NCBI GenBank assembly: GCA_963811635.1
Contig: CAWESB010000010.1
Coordinates: 62,001-126,000 of the forward strand
DNA from: JAIBJN01 sp963811635
GTDB lineage: Bacteria > Actinomycetota > Thermoleophilia > Gaiellales > Gaiellaceae
Reading direction: 5' to 3'
DNA length: 64,000 nucleotides
A program made the translations under genes and the position numbers. The notes beneath the pieces are model-generated. The model did not search any database and was not told the DNA's origin. It was given only the letters and a program-made list of their open reading frames with translations. Positions 19,101 to 25,996 of the stretch are shown piece by piece (within the stretch, counting starts at the first letter, position 1; every line of letters begins with the position of its first letter).

Positions 19101-20076
19101 GGTCTGCGTTGGCGGCTCGTACAACAAGACGGCCGCTGGCGTCGAGACGATCCAGGTCGGTCTCAACGGTGAGGCGACCTGCACGATCACCAACGACGAC
19201 AAGCCGGGCACGATCGTCATCATCAAGAACGCGAAGCCTGCGAGCGGAGTGTTCACGTATCCGACCACCGGCACGACCAGTGGACCGGGGACGAGCTGGC
19301 CGGCCAGCTTCACCTTGAACGGCGATCCCACCGGTGGTGGGAACACGAAGACGTACAAGGTGGACGTCGGCACGTACAAGGTGACCGAGCAGACGCAGCT
19401 CGGGTGGATCCTCACGGGGATCGGCGGATCGACCGATCCGAACACTCCGTACAACTGCGTCGTCACCGGGACCGGTGGCAGCACGGGCGTCGGCGACCTG
19501 AATACTCAGGCCGTCACCATCGCCATCAAGAACGGCGACACCGTGACCTGCACGTTCGAGAACACGGGCCAGGGCGTCACGCGCACCCAGGGCTTCTGGG
19601 CAACGCACTCGCCGCTCGCCAACATCGCGTGGCTCGGCGGCGACGCGTTCGGGCACTCGTTCCCGGGCGTTGCTAGCACCCCGGGGCTCATGAACAGGAC
19701 GCTCGATCCGTGCGGCAAGAACATCGACACGCTCGGAAAGCTGATGGGCGGCTTCTGGAGCGACGTCGCCAAGAAGTCGACCGGCGTCAAGCGGACGGCG
19801 CTCGACCAGGCGAGGATGCAGCTCGTGCAGCAGCTGCTGGCGGCAGAGCTGAACGCCTCGGCCTTCGGCAGCGTGCCGGCCGGCGGCTCCGGAAAGTTCG
19901 CCGTGTGGGAGGCCGCGTACTGCGGCACGAGCCAGACGGCGATGCAGAACGCCATGCAGGGCGCTGCCTCCTTCAACAACTCGGGAGACAGCGGCACCTT
20001 CACGCCTGGCACGTCGGCAGACAGCAAGAACGCCAGAGCGATCGCGGACAAGGTGTTCTGGAACGTCCTGCCGTAG
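16147..20076 (+). CDS. large secreted protein with tandem SpaA/prealbumin-like repeats
   Basis: A 1309-residue exported protein. GTG 16147 is chosen over ATG 16114 because it has a strong ribosome site. A basic N-terminus leads to a hydrophobic signal (LILGALLACVIASVALGG). An Ig-like domain follows (DKADYNPGATVTLTGGGW), then a roughly 270-residue beta-rich region with paired cysteines. Next come domains of the prealbumin-like/SpaA type, each ending CTITND: two diverged ones and four almost identical 101-residue copies (17989-19200). The C-terminal domain starts with the RTQGFWATHS motif common in actinobacterial surface proteins. There is no sorting motif or C-terminal helix, so it is probably released or held by other contacts. 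A strong terminator follows. Confidence 0.85.
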   Translation: MARQIGKARRGIGARWRGTTLILGALLACVIASVALGGSSDLTSGGSAPTIASDKADYNPGATVTLTGGGWLGATETTPAESVHIIVNDTIGQTWSHEATVTPDANGNITDVFQLPSYFVSDYDVTATGTVSGKATTTFTDQVAANLDQCQNITLAFLGDPCGTAPANAHPNWANGDVNQSNSQYREGDGLPYRSSITGLTNGTWTIRVEYDFTKGGIPAIDRLTRYNLTQASNPCLSTNDVTCTVGSPKFSFLAPSEVVGPPSAAQPALPNSGDLHTWNGLASVLLSTKGADAKNMFVWNENAACTVTFGGAGQNWTGNLATSFDDGKVLQDGSAAGDSQRQFAFKVAVSGCAQGTDLMMGWSGHIASHLDWGVGKGAGSISGAPFHMRILGVDNAQGTSGGNQDRSVQLSAIVQTLEVRKVLSPVGSGTFDLQIDNATKAAAVGNGGTTGPVAVTAGSHSVGELGAGGTNLASFSSSISCVDSSGNPVKSGSGTSLTGVNVPTGDSVVCTITNTLLQSHLTLVKLVTNDNGGTALATDWTLNANGPTPISGTSGSANVTNATVNAGSYALTETNGPSGYTPSAWVCVGGTQNGSDISLAPGQNATCTITNDDIAPKLHLRKVVTNDNGGTATVANFPLKADGADANDLTGTSPVDSGAGLKADTWTLSETELAGYSKSDWVCVGGSYNKTAAGVETIQVGLNGEATCTITNDDIAPKLHLRKVVTNDNGGTATVANFPLKADGADANDLTGTSPVDSGAGLKADTWTLSETELAGYSKSDWVCVGGSYNKTAAGVETIQVGLNGEATCTITNDDIAPKLHLRKVVTNDNGGTATVANFPLKADGADANDLTGTSPVDSGAGLKADTWTLSETELAGYSKSDWVCVGGSYNKTAAGVETIQVGLNGEATCTITNDDIAPKLHLRKVVTNDNGGTATVANFPLKADGADANDLTGTSPVDSGAGLKADTWTLSETELAGYSKSDWVCVGGSYNKTAAGVETIQVGLNGEATCTITNDDKPGTIVIIKNAKPASGVFTYPTTGTTSGPGTSWPASFTLNGDPTGGGNTKTYKVDVGTYKVTEQTQLGWILTGIGGSTDPNTPYNCVVTGTGGSTGVGDLNTQAVTIAIKNGDTVTCTFENTGQGVTRTQGFWATHSPLANIAWLGGDAFGHSFPGVASTPGLMNRTLDPCGKNIDTLGKLMGGFWSDVAKKSTGVKRTALDQARMQLVQQLLAAELNASAFGSVPAGGSGKFAVWEAAYCGTSQTAMQNAMQGAASFNNSGDSGTFTPGTSADSKNARAIADKVFWNVLP
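17989..19200 (+). repeat. four tandem 303-bp coding repeats
   Basis: Copies start at 17989, 18292, 18595 and 18898 and end at 19200. Each encodes 101 residues from IAPKLHLRKV to CTITNDD. By eye the copies differ at one base only (GGCTAC in copy 2 against GGCTATT-context in the others, a silent Tyr codon change). The copy upstream (about 17701-17988) is clearly related but diverged. Such identity means recent duplication or active gene conversion, and copy number may vary between cells or be wrong in an assembly. Confidence 0.95.
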
Positions 20077-20110
20077 GTCAACGAAACGACAGCAGTAGAG
20101 AGTCGATTGG

Positions 20111-20147
20111 AAGGGGAGGGCCCGGCGATGCCGGGCCCTCCCCTTTC
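20111..20147 (+). terminator. strong hairpin terminator of the repeat-protein gene
   Basis: A perfect 16-base stem (20111-20126 against 20130-20145) with a three-base GAT loop and a short T-run (CCCCTTT), 35 bases after the stop codon at 20076. Confidence 0.85.
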
Positions 20148-20313
20148 CAGCCACCACCACGTCGCGCGCGGGGGCAGGCGAAGTCCGGCCTGCGCGTGGT
20201 GGGCCGACTGACGACGATCCAGCGGACGAACGGCTGCCCACTGCCGGCGGGAGCTGGACCCCTCTTGGATGTGATTCGACCGGCTGCTGAGGGTGCCGGG
20301 CGGGAAGTAGCGA

Positions 20314-20341
20314 AGCGCTCGGGCCGATTGGCCCGAGCGCT
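20314..20341 (-). terminator. hairpin terminator of the 20395-20808 gene
   Basis: Perfect 12-base stem (AGCGCTCGGGCC at 20314-20325, complement at 20330-20341) with a four-base loop, 54 bases past the minus-strand stop at 20395. Together with the hairpin at 20111 it separates two convergent transcripts; the 160 bases between them hold nothing I can name. Confidence 0.7.
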
Positions 20342-20394
20342 GTGGTTGCATGGCGCCTCGGCGAACTTTCTGCGACTACGGTCGCCGGGACGGC

Positions 20395-20808
20395 TCAGGG
20401 GGCGACGTAGCTCAACACGGCCAGGGCCGTATCGGAACCCACTGCGTGGACATACGCGACGCAGGACATCTCCCGGGGTGGAGAGGTCGGCCCCGCGTGG
20501 CCGACGGTGCTGCTGTCCCACGTGACGGCGAGGTCATCCGTCCACGCGAGCTCGCTCATGCTGTCGTAGCACTTGTCCGTGACGGTCAGCGCGAACGGTC
20601 CCGTGTTCGAGGTCGACACGCTGAAGGTCATCGAACCGGGCGCCTGGGTGGCAATCGCGAATGTTGCGATCTGTGCCTGCCCGCCTTCGCTTGTCCGATC
20701 GCGAGGCTTGTGTGGCTTGGCCGGTGCAGAGGGCTTGCCCCCGTAGGCCGACGTCGAGGCGGCGACGGCGAAAATGAGCAAATAAACGACGAAGATGCGG
20801 CGTTTCAC
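20395..20808 (-). CDS. small secreted protein of unknown function
   Basis: A 137-residue exported protein. GTG 20808 follows a GGAG site and gives a signal peptide (VKRRIFVVYLLIFAVAASTSAYG). A basic Pro/Lys linker (KPSAPAKPHKPRDRT) precedes a beta-rich domain (QIATFAIATQAPGSMTFSVST) with two cysteines (TDKCYD, EMSCVAY). Upstream in-frame starts would place 40 hydrophilic residues before the signal and are rejected. No family recognised. Confidence 0.65.
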   Translation of the reverse strand: MKRRIFVVYLLIFAVAASTSAYGGKPSAPAKPHKPRDRTSEGGQAQIATFAIATQAPGSMTFSVSTSNTGPFALTVTDKCYDSMSELAWTDDLAVTWDSSTVGHAGPTSPPREMSCVAYVHAVGSDTALAVLSYVAP

Positions 20809-20976
20809 GTTGGTCTCCTTCCGCAAGGGAACGGGCGAGCCGCATCGCCGTTTCTCGAGCCGAACCGTGATCGGCCGGACGTGAGCCTGCAATCCCTCCT
20901 CAGGAGGGAGCTTCGTAACCGCGGCTACCAAGTGGGCCCCGCGTTCCTGGTGCCCGCGCAGCGGGCGCCGGCGCCG

Positions 20977-22305
20977 TCAGCGGCGCACGACGGCCGCCAA
21001 CGCGCTCACGACGTCCGGGTCGAACTGCGTGCCGGCGCAGAGCTCCAGCTCGGCCAGCGCTTCCTCGGCCGAGCGGGCGGCGCGGTACGGGCGATCCGTG
21101 GTCATCGCGTTGTAGGCGTCACACACGGAGACGATCCGCGCGACCAAGGGCGTCTCCTCGGCGACGAGCCCGTCCGGATAGCCCTTCCCGTCCCAACGCT
21201 CGTGGCAGGAGCGGACGAGGTGGCCGACGCGCCCGAGCAGCCCGCCGATCTGGGAGAGCATGCGCTCGCCCTCGATCGTATGAGTCTTCATGATCTCCCA
21301 CTCCTCGTCGGTCAGCTTCCCGGGCTTGCTGATGATCTCCTCGGGGATGCGGATCTTCCCGACGTCGTGGAGGAGGGCGGTCAGCTCGGCGTCCCGCTGC
21401 GAGCGCGGGTCGAGACCGAGCTCGGCGGTAACGGAGACGACGAGCTCGACCACTCCCCGACTGTGGCTGCCCGTGTAGGCGTCGTCCGCCTCGATCACGT
21501 CACCGAGCAGGAAGGCCGTGCCGCGGTACGCATGGCTGAGCTCGAGCGCGTGGTCGATCCGGCTGCGGCGCTCGCGCGCGAAGAAGGCGAAGAGACCGAG
21601 GAGCGGCACGACAAGGAGGATCGCGAGCGGCTCGTCGTAGGCCACGACCGCGAAAAGGAAGCCGGCGGGCGCGAGGGCGGCGTCGACGAGGTACACGGGC
21701 GCGGTGAGGCGGAGCTGAGCGAGCACCGAGACGTCGAACGCGTAGCGGGCCCGGACGGCGGAGCTGGCGAAGTCGAATGCGAACTGGGCGAGCAGCACGA
21801 GCCCCAGCAGGGGCAGCACCGACCAGGTCGGCGCCGGCTCGCCGGCCACGGCGAGAACGAGCGCCGGCCCGAGCGCATGCCAGGCGCTGAAGACTTCGAG
21901 GAGCGCGCGCTCGCCGTGCACGCGCCCGCGCGCGAGGTCGAGCGCCGCGCAGAGAAGGAAGCCGAGCGCGACGCAGAGCGGCACCAGCGCCACGGGCAGC
22001 AGGAAGAGCATCGGCACGAACACGACCTGCGTGGGTACGGCGAAGCCCGAGCCCACCTCGAACTCGACCCGCGCGGCCAGGGCGTAGGCAACGACGAGAA
22101 GGACGAGCACGCCGGGTGAGACCGTCCGCCCGGAGTCGAAGAGAAGGGCGAACGGCACCGCCACGAGGAGGAAGGCGAGCGAGCCGACGAGCGTCGCCCG
22201 CGAGTCCCGCGCCGCCAGGCGCTCGGTCGCGCGCGCCCGCGCGTCCTCGATGAGTCCGCCGGCCTCGGGGTCGAGGTCGGCGGTGGTGGTCATCGCCGAG
22301 GTCAT
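20977..22305 (-). CDS. membrane HD-GYP domain protein, likely c-di-GMP phosphodiesterase
   Basis: A 442-residue protein. Residues about 35-245 form seven or eight membrane helices (LVGSLAFLLVAVPFALLF onward). The C-terminal HD-GYP domain keeps the metal ligands HDVGKIRIP, HTIEGERML and the diagnostic HERWDGKGYPDG, followed by DAYNAMTTDRPYR. HD-GYP enzymes hydrolyse cyclic-di-GMP to GMP or pGpG. All motif residues are present, so it should be active. Start ATG 22305 (MTSAMTTTAD); a second ATG lies at 22293. A run of small residues at the start looks cytoplasmic. It is divergent from the secreted protein at 22459. Confidence 0.85.
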   Translation of the reverse strand: MTSAMTTTADLDPEAGGLIEDARARATERLAARDSRATLVGSLAFLLVAVPFALLFDSGRTVSPGVLVLLVVAYALAARVEFEVGSGFAVPTQVVFVPMLFLLPVALVPLCVALGFLLCAALDLARGRVHGERALLEVFSAWHALGPALVLAVAGEPAPTWSVLPLLGLVLLAQFAFDFASSAVRARYAFDVSVLAQLRLTAPVYLVDAALAPAGFLFAVVAYDEPLAILLVVPLLGLFAFFARERRSRIDHALELSHAYRGTAFLLGDVIEADDAYTGSHSRGVVELVVSVTAELGLDPRSQRDAELTALLHDVGKIRIPEEIISKPGKLTDEEWEIMKTHTIEGERMLSQIGGLLGRVGHLVRSCHERWDGKGYPDGLVAEETPLVARIVSVCDAYNAMTTDRPYRAARSAEEALAELELCAGTQFDPDVVSALAAVVRR

Positions 22306-22458
22306 CTCAACGGATAGTCGTGTCGAAAGGCGGCCCAGGGTCTCACTCGAACGGGGGATCGTCGCGAGCCGGTTTTCCCTCCCTCGGGGGATAGCACGAG
22401 GGCCGCGCCCGGGGAGACTGAGAGGACGTCTTTGCGGCAAGGGAAGGGTTCTGCGGTC

Positions 22459-23085
22459 ATGAGAGGTCTGTTGCGGCACGTCGTACTCGCGCTCGTTGCG
22501 TCGCTTGCACTCGCGGCGCCCGCCCATGCCGGCTCATTCGGCAGCTCCGCTGCTCCGTGCGAGGGCCGAACGGTCGAGCAGCCGTTCCTGCGCTGGCTCG
22601 ACCCGATGCGCTACGTGCTCGCGCCGAACGGCGATCTCGAGGCCGGCGCGGCCGGTTGGACGCTCACGGGCGGCGCCAAGGTCGAGAGCGGCAACGAGAC
22701 CTTCTACGTCGGCGGCAAGACCGACTCGAAGTCGCTCTACCTTCCTGCGGGAAGCTCGGCGACCACCCGGCCGACGTGCGTGCAGCTCCTGCACCCGACC
22801 GTTCGCTACTTCGCCAAGAACCGCGGCACCCCGGTCCTCTCCACCCTGCTGGTCGAGGCGCTCGTCGAGAACCCGCTGAACGGCAAGGTCCTGACGCTCC
22901 CCGCCGGCGTCCACACGGGCGGCACGAGCTGGCATCCGTCGCTCCCCGCGCTCGTGGTCGCCGACTTCCTCTCCATCCTCGGTGAGGACGCGAAGCTGGC
23001 GGTGGCCTTCCGCTTCAAGCCGGTCGGGCTCGGCGCGAAGTGGCAGATCGACGACGTCTACGTCGATCCGTTCAGGAACCGCTAG
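22459..23085 (+). CDS. secreted protein of unknown function
   Basis: A 208-residue exported protein. ATG 22459 follows an AGGG-containing site and gives a signal peptide (MRGLLRHVVLALVASLALAAPAHA). The mature part has CEGRTVEQPFLRWLDPM, then a beta-sandwich-like domain starting LAPNGDLEAGAAGWTLTGGA and ending WQIDDVYVDPF, which resembles carbohydrate-binding-type jelly-roll domains. Homologues with this layout occur repeatedly in Thermoleophilia-type genomes, I believe, without an assigned role. Its TAG stop is the first triplet of the long inverted repeat at 23083-23250. Confidence 0.7.
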   Translation: MRGLLRHVVLALVASLALAAPAHAGSFGSSAAPCEGRTVEQPFLRWLDPMRYVLAPNGDLEAGAAGWTLTGGAKVESGNETFYVGGKTDSKSLYLPAGSSATTRPTCVQLLHPTVRYFAKNRGTPVLSTLLVEALVENPLNGKVLTLPAGVHTGGTSWHPSLPALVVADFLSILGEDAKLAVAFRFKPVGLGAKWQIDDVYVDPFRNR

Positions 23086-23250
23086 GAGGGCTTGCCGGAA
23101 CCTGGCTCGTCGCCGGGGTGCGATGGCCGTTCCGAGACAAGGACGTAGGGAGCGCGCGTAGCCGGAGGCTACGGGCGCGACTGAGGACGCAGCTCTCGGG
23201 GCGGACAGCGCAGCCCGGCGACACAGCTGCGGTTTCGGCGAGCCCTCCTA
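23083..23250. repeat. 168-bp imperfect inverted repeat (long hairpin)
   Basis: Left arm 23083-23163, loop GGA, right arm 23167-23250. Outer parts pair almost perfectly (TAGGAGGGCTTGCCGGAACC against its partner), as do the inner GCGTAGCC/GGCTACG and CCGAGA/TCTCGG blocks; an asymmetric internal loop lies between them. The left arm opens with the TAG stop of the plus-strand gene and the right arm closes with the stop of the minus-strand gene, so the element exactly fills the space between convergent genes. It could be a two-way terminator, a structured RNA or a palindromic mobile repeat. Confidence 0.7.
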
Positions 23251-23829
23251 GGTGGGCAGGCGGATCACGAGCGCGTCGTCGCGGGCCTCGAGCTCGCCTC
23301 CGAGGGCGCGGATGAGGATGGCGCCCGCCGGAGCGCCAAGCTCCCTCGGGTCCTCGCCGAGCAGGACCGGGCGCGCCGAGCGCGAGAGCGGCGAGACCTC
23401 GAGCTCGGCGCCGCGCACTTCGACCTCCACGGTGTCGTGGCCTCCGTGCCGCGCGGCCGCACGGACAAGCTGCGACAACGCCCGCACCACGGCCTCGGGA
23501 TCGACGCGGACCGGCGCTCCGCGACCGGAAACCTTGACCGTACCGTCGGCAAGCTGCTCGGCGGCCTCGTTGACAAGCTCGAGCGAGTCCCGCTCGACCA
23601 GGGTGGGCTGGTACTTCCCCACCTCGATGTTCGCGACGAGCCGCAGCTGCTCGACGAGATCGTCGATCTGCGCGGACGCGGCGGCGACCATCTCCAGGTA
23701 GCGCGGCGCCGGGTCCTCGAGCGGAAGCTTCTCGAGCGTGCGCGCGAAGCCGTACACCGTGGCGAGCGGCGTCTTGATGTCGTGGCACGCAACCGAGACG
23801 AGCTCGGCGAACTGGCGGTCGTTGGTCAT
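23248..23829 (-). CDS. histidine-kinase-like protein with degenerate ATPase domain
   Basis: A 193-residue cytoplasmic protein starting at ATG 23829. Residues 8-70 form a HisKA dimerisation domain with the phospho-acceptor His in ELVSVACHDIKTPLATVYGF. The remaining part has the length and position of a HATPase_c domain, but the N-box (N-x-x-x-N), the DxGxG box and the GTGLGL box are missing; RALSQLVRAAARHGG and GAILIRALGGEL take their places. It also lacks any sensor domain. This suggests a phosphotransfer or adaptor protein that does not bind ATP. It is divergent from folE2 and converges on the long hairpin. Confidence 0.7.
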   Translation of the reverse strand: MTNDRQFAELVSVACHDIKTPLATVYGFARTLEKLPLEDPAPRYLEMVAAASAQIDDLVEQLRLVANIEVGKYQPTLVERDSLELVNEAAEQLADGTVKVSGRGAPVRVDPEAVVRALSQLVRAAARHGGHDTVEVEVRGAELEVSPLSRSARPVLLGEDPRELGAPAGAILIRALGGELEARDDALVIRLPT

Positions 23830-23856
23830 GGGCGCTGAGCTTGCTACGTTCTCCGG

Positions 23857-24840
23857 GTGGATCGGAGAGTAGCGCCGACGAGCAGCACGGTCGACATGCA
23901 GGCCTCGGTCCCGGACGTGCAGCTCGGGCTGTCGCGGGCGGGCGTGACGGGCGTGCAGAAGGCCGTGCGCATGCAGCACGCCGGGCGAGACGCCCTCGTC
24001 TCCGCGGAGATCGACTGCTTCGTCGATCTCGACCCGGCCCGCAAGGGCGTGCACATGTCGCGCTTCCCCGAGCTCTTCGAGGAGGCGATCGACGAGCTCG
24101 TCATCGGCGAGATGCTCCTCGTCGAGCAGCTGGCCGAGCACATCGCCAGGCACATCGTCGGACGCCAGGACTCCCTCCGCGCCGAGGTGAAGATCGCGGC
24201 GAAGTATCCCGTCGAGCGCACGACCCCCGTCACCGGCCTGCGTACGCAGGAGCTGGTGACCCTGATCGGACTTGCCGCGGCGTCGCGCACCGCCGCCCGC
24301 CGTCTCGTCGGCGTCGAGGCGACCGGTATCAACGCCTGCCCCTGCGCCCAGGGGCTCGTCCGCGATCAGGCGGCGGAGCGGCTCGGCGACGCCGGCTTCG
24401 AGGACGCGGACGTCGAGCGGATCCTCGAGCTCGTCCCGCTCGCGACCCACAACCAGCGCGGGCGCGGCACGCTCTATCTCGGCACCGACCTGCGCCTCGA
24501 CGCCGAGGATCTCGTCGAGCTCGTGGAGGGCTCCATGAGCTCCCCCGTCTACGAGCTGCTCAAGCGGCCCGACGAGCTGTTCGTCGTCGAGCACGCCCAT
24601 CTCGCCCCGCGGTTCGTCGAGGATTCGGTGCGGCTCATGGTCAAAGGAGCGCTCGAGGCATACGGCGACCTCGGCGACGACGACTTCGTCCTTGCGCGCC
24701 AGGTCAACTTCGAGACGATCCACAATCACGACGTCCTCGCCGAGCGCTTCGGGACGGTCGGAGAGCTACGCGGAGAGCTCGCCAACGGCGGCCACTCCGC
24801 CCGCCACACTCAGCTGAACGACTGGCTGCGCACCGTCTAG
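23857..24840 (+). CDS. folE2: GTP cyclohydrolase I type B (FolE2/MptA family)
   Basis: A 327-residue enzyme that converts GTP to dihydroneopterin triphosphate, the first step of folate-type pterin synthesis, using a metal other than obligatory zinc. Family signatures are KAVRMQHAGRDALVSAEIDCFVDL near the N-terminus, CFVDLDPARKGVHMSRF, and VEATGINACPCAQGLV with the catalytic Cys. ATHNQRGRGTL and the C-terminal QVNFETIHNHDV are also present. Length matches the family. Start GTG 23857. It is 27 bases from the divergent kinase-like gene. The ThyX gene nearby (28712) fits the folate theme, though it is not adjacent. Confidence 0.9.
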   Translation: MDRRVAPTSSTVDMQASVPDVQLGLSRAGVTGVQKAVRMQHAGRDALVSAEIDCFVDLDPARKGVHMSRFPELFEEAIDELVIGEMLLVEQLAEHIARHIVGRQDSLRAEVKIAAKYPVERTTPVTGLRTQELVTLIGLAAASRTAARRLVGVEATGINACPCAQGLVRDQAAERLGDAGFEDADVERILELVPLATHNQRGRGTLYLGTDLRLDAEDLVELVEGSMSSPVYELLKRPDELFVVEHAHLAPRFVEDSVRLMVKGALEAYGDLGDDDFVLARQVNFETIHNHDVLAERFGTVGELRGELANGGHSARHTQLNDWLRTV

Positions 24841-24952
24841 CTCGACGCTCCGCTCCGGCGGCCCCGCGAGCGCGCTAAGCTCAATGCAACAGCGCTCCGA
24901 CCTCTTTGACCTCAGCCGGCCAATCTGGCCCGGAGGGCAGAAAAGGAGAGTC

Positions 24953-25171
24953 GTGGAGAGCAACTTCCCGAAGCCTGCCGTCTCAGAGGCCCCCAACGAC
25001 CACGTCTACAACGTGCTCTGGGGCGTTGCGGCCGTTGAGGGATCCTTCTCGTGCGAGTGCACCGAGTCGTCCTGCGGCGCGTCGGTCACGATGACGCCCG
25101 CCGAGTACGTGCGCCTGCGCGACCGGGGTGAGCTCATCTTCGCGCCGGGCCACCACGGCGCGATCGCCTAA
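24953..25171 (+). CDS. small cysteine-containing protein of unknown function
   Basis: A 72-residue protein starting at GTG 24953, preceded by AAAGGAGAG. It has four cysteines, three in the cluster CECTESSC, followed by TMTPAEYVRLRDRGELIFAPGH. The combination of a CxC-x4-C motif and a conserved-looking helical end suggests a small metal-binding or redox protein. It follows folE2 in the same direction after 112 bases that show no gene. Confidence 0.6.
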   Translation: MESNFPKPAVSEAPNDHVYNVLWGVAAVEGSFSCECTESSCGASVTMTPAEYVRLRDRGELIFAPGHHGAIA

Positions 25172-25189
25172 AGCGCGCCGAGCCGCCGG

Positions 25190-25891
25190 CTAGACGCGCT
25201 TCGAGCGCAGGGCCGCACGCGAGCCGCCGAGCCGGGGCCGCTTCAGCTCGATCCGGTGCTCCTCCCCGGCGAAGAGGCGGCGGATGTTCGTCCGGTGGAG
25301 CACGATGATCGCGAGCGCGGCGCCGGCCGTGAAGGCGACTACCGGCCAGGACTCGCCGAAGAGGAGGGCCCAGAGGGGCAGCGAGACGGCGGCGGCGATC
25401 GACGAGACCGAGGCGTAGCGCGTGAGAAAGAAGACGACGATCCAGACCCCGGCCGCGGAGAGCGCCGGCAGCGGGGCCACGGCGAGCGCGACGCCGCCCG
25501 TCGTCGCCACCATTTTCCCGCCGCGCGCGAAGCCGAGGAAGAGCGGCCGCCAGTGGCCGATCATCGCCGCGACGCCCGCGAGCACGCCGACGAGGTCCCC
25601 GCCGAGCCAGAGCCCGAGCAACGCCGCGACGGCGCCCTTGGCGATGTCGAGCAGCGCGACGGCGATCCCGAACCTGAACCCGAGCGTGCGCCAGACGTTG
25701 GTCGCGCCCGGGTTGCCGCTCCCCAGCGTGCGCATGTCGATGCCACGGAGCAACCGGGGGAGCCAGTACCCCCACGGCATGCTGCCGAGGACGTAGCCCG
25801 CAGCGATGAGAAGCGCGTCCTCTATGGCTCGTGCCTTTTCAGGTGATGCTGCCGTGCTTCTGCGCCGCGAGCACCAAGCCGGAGGCCGCAC
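25190..25891 (-). CDS. plsY: glycerol-3-phosphate acyltransferase PlsY, start uncertain
   Basis: Membrane enzyme that acylates glycerol-3-phosphate from acyl-phosphate, the first step of phospholipid synthesis. Conserved PlsY motifs are present: GYVLGSMPWGYWLP, the motif-1 block TLGSGNPGATNVWRTLG, FLGFARGGKMVATTGGVA (motif 2) and the C-terminal HRTNIRRL (motif 3). Five or six helices are visible. The coding homology starts at about 25835 (EDALLIAAGYVLGS), but no ATG, GTG or TTG lies there. The first usable one is GTG 25891, inside the long hairpin 25831-25995. Either translation starts in the hairpin or at an ATA/ATC codon near 25830. Confidence 0.85.
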   Translation of the reverse strand: MRPPAWCSRRRSTAASPEKARAIEDALLIAAGYVLGSMPWGYWLPRLLRGIDMRTLGSGNPGATNVWRTLGFRFGIAVALLDIAKGAVAALLGLWLGGDLVGVLAGVAAMIGHWRPLFLGFARGGKMVATTGGVALAVAPLPALSAAGVWIVVFFLTRYASVSSIAAAVSLPLWALLFGESWPVVAFTAGAALAIIVLHRTNIRRLFAGEEHRIELKRPRLGGSRAALRSKRV

Positions 25892-25995
25892 TCGACCGAA
25901 GCCAAGGCTGAGGAAGCCTTGGTGAGGGCGAGGGTGGGCTCTGGCGCCGCGTGATCGCGGCGCAGAGGTGCGGCGCGCATTGCCTGGAAGGGCAC
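25831..25995. repeat. 165-bp imperfect inverted repeat (long hairpin)
   Basis: Left arm 25831-25909, loop 25910-25914, right arm 25915-25995. The outer 40 positions align with one gap; eight of the nine differences are T/C or G/A changes that leave G-U pairs if the plus strand is RNA. CTGCGCCGCGA is a perfectly paired core, and AGCC(A)AGGCT/AGCCTTGG closes the tip. It begins directly beyond the superoxide dismutase stop and runs into the 5' end of plsY. It has no sequence similarity to the element at 23083 that I can see, but the same size and design. Confidence 0.65.
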
Positions 25996-25996
25996 C

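Noticed and set aside
17989..19200. Tandem repeats as a CRISPR array
   Set aside because: Units are 303 bp, contiguous, in frame with a protein and have no spacers.
15919..20241. A 1440-codon open frame on the minus strand opposite the repeat protein
   Set aside because: It is the mirror of the repeat protein in codon-biased GC-rich DNA. The plus strand has a signal peptide, ribosome site, recognisable domains and a terminator; the minus frame is arginine- and valine-rich without any domain, and repeats only because the plus-strand gene does.
23083..23250. The long inverted repeat as an insertion sequence
   Set aside because: No transposase, no room for one, and no target-site duplication visible.
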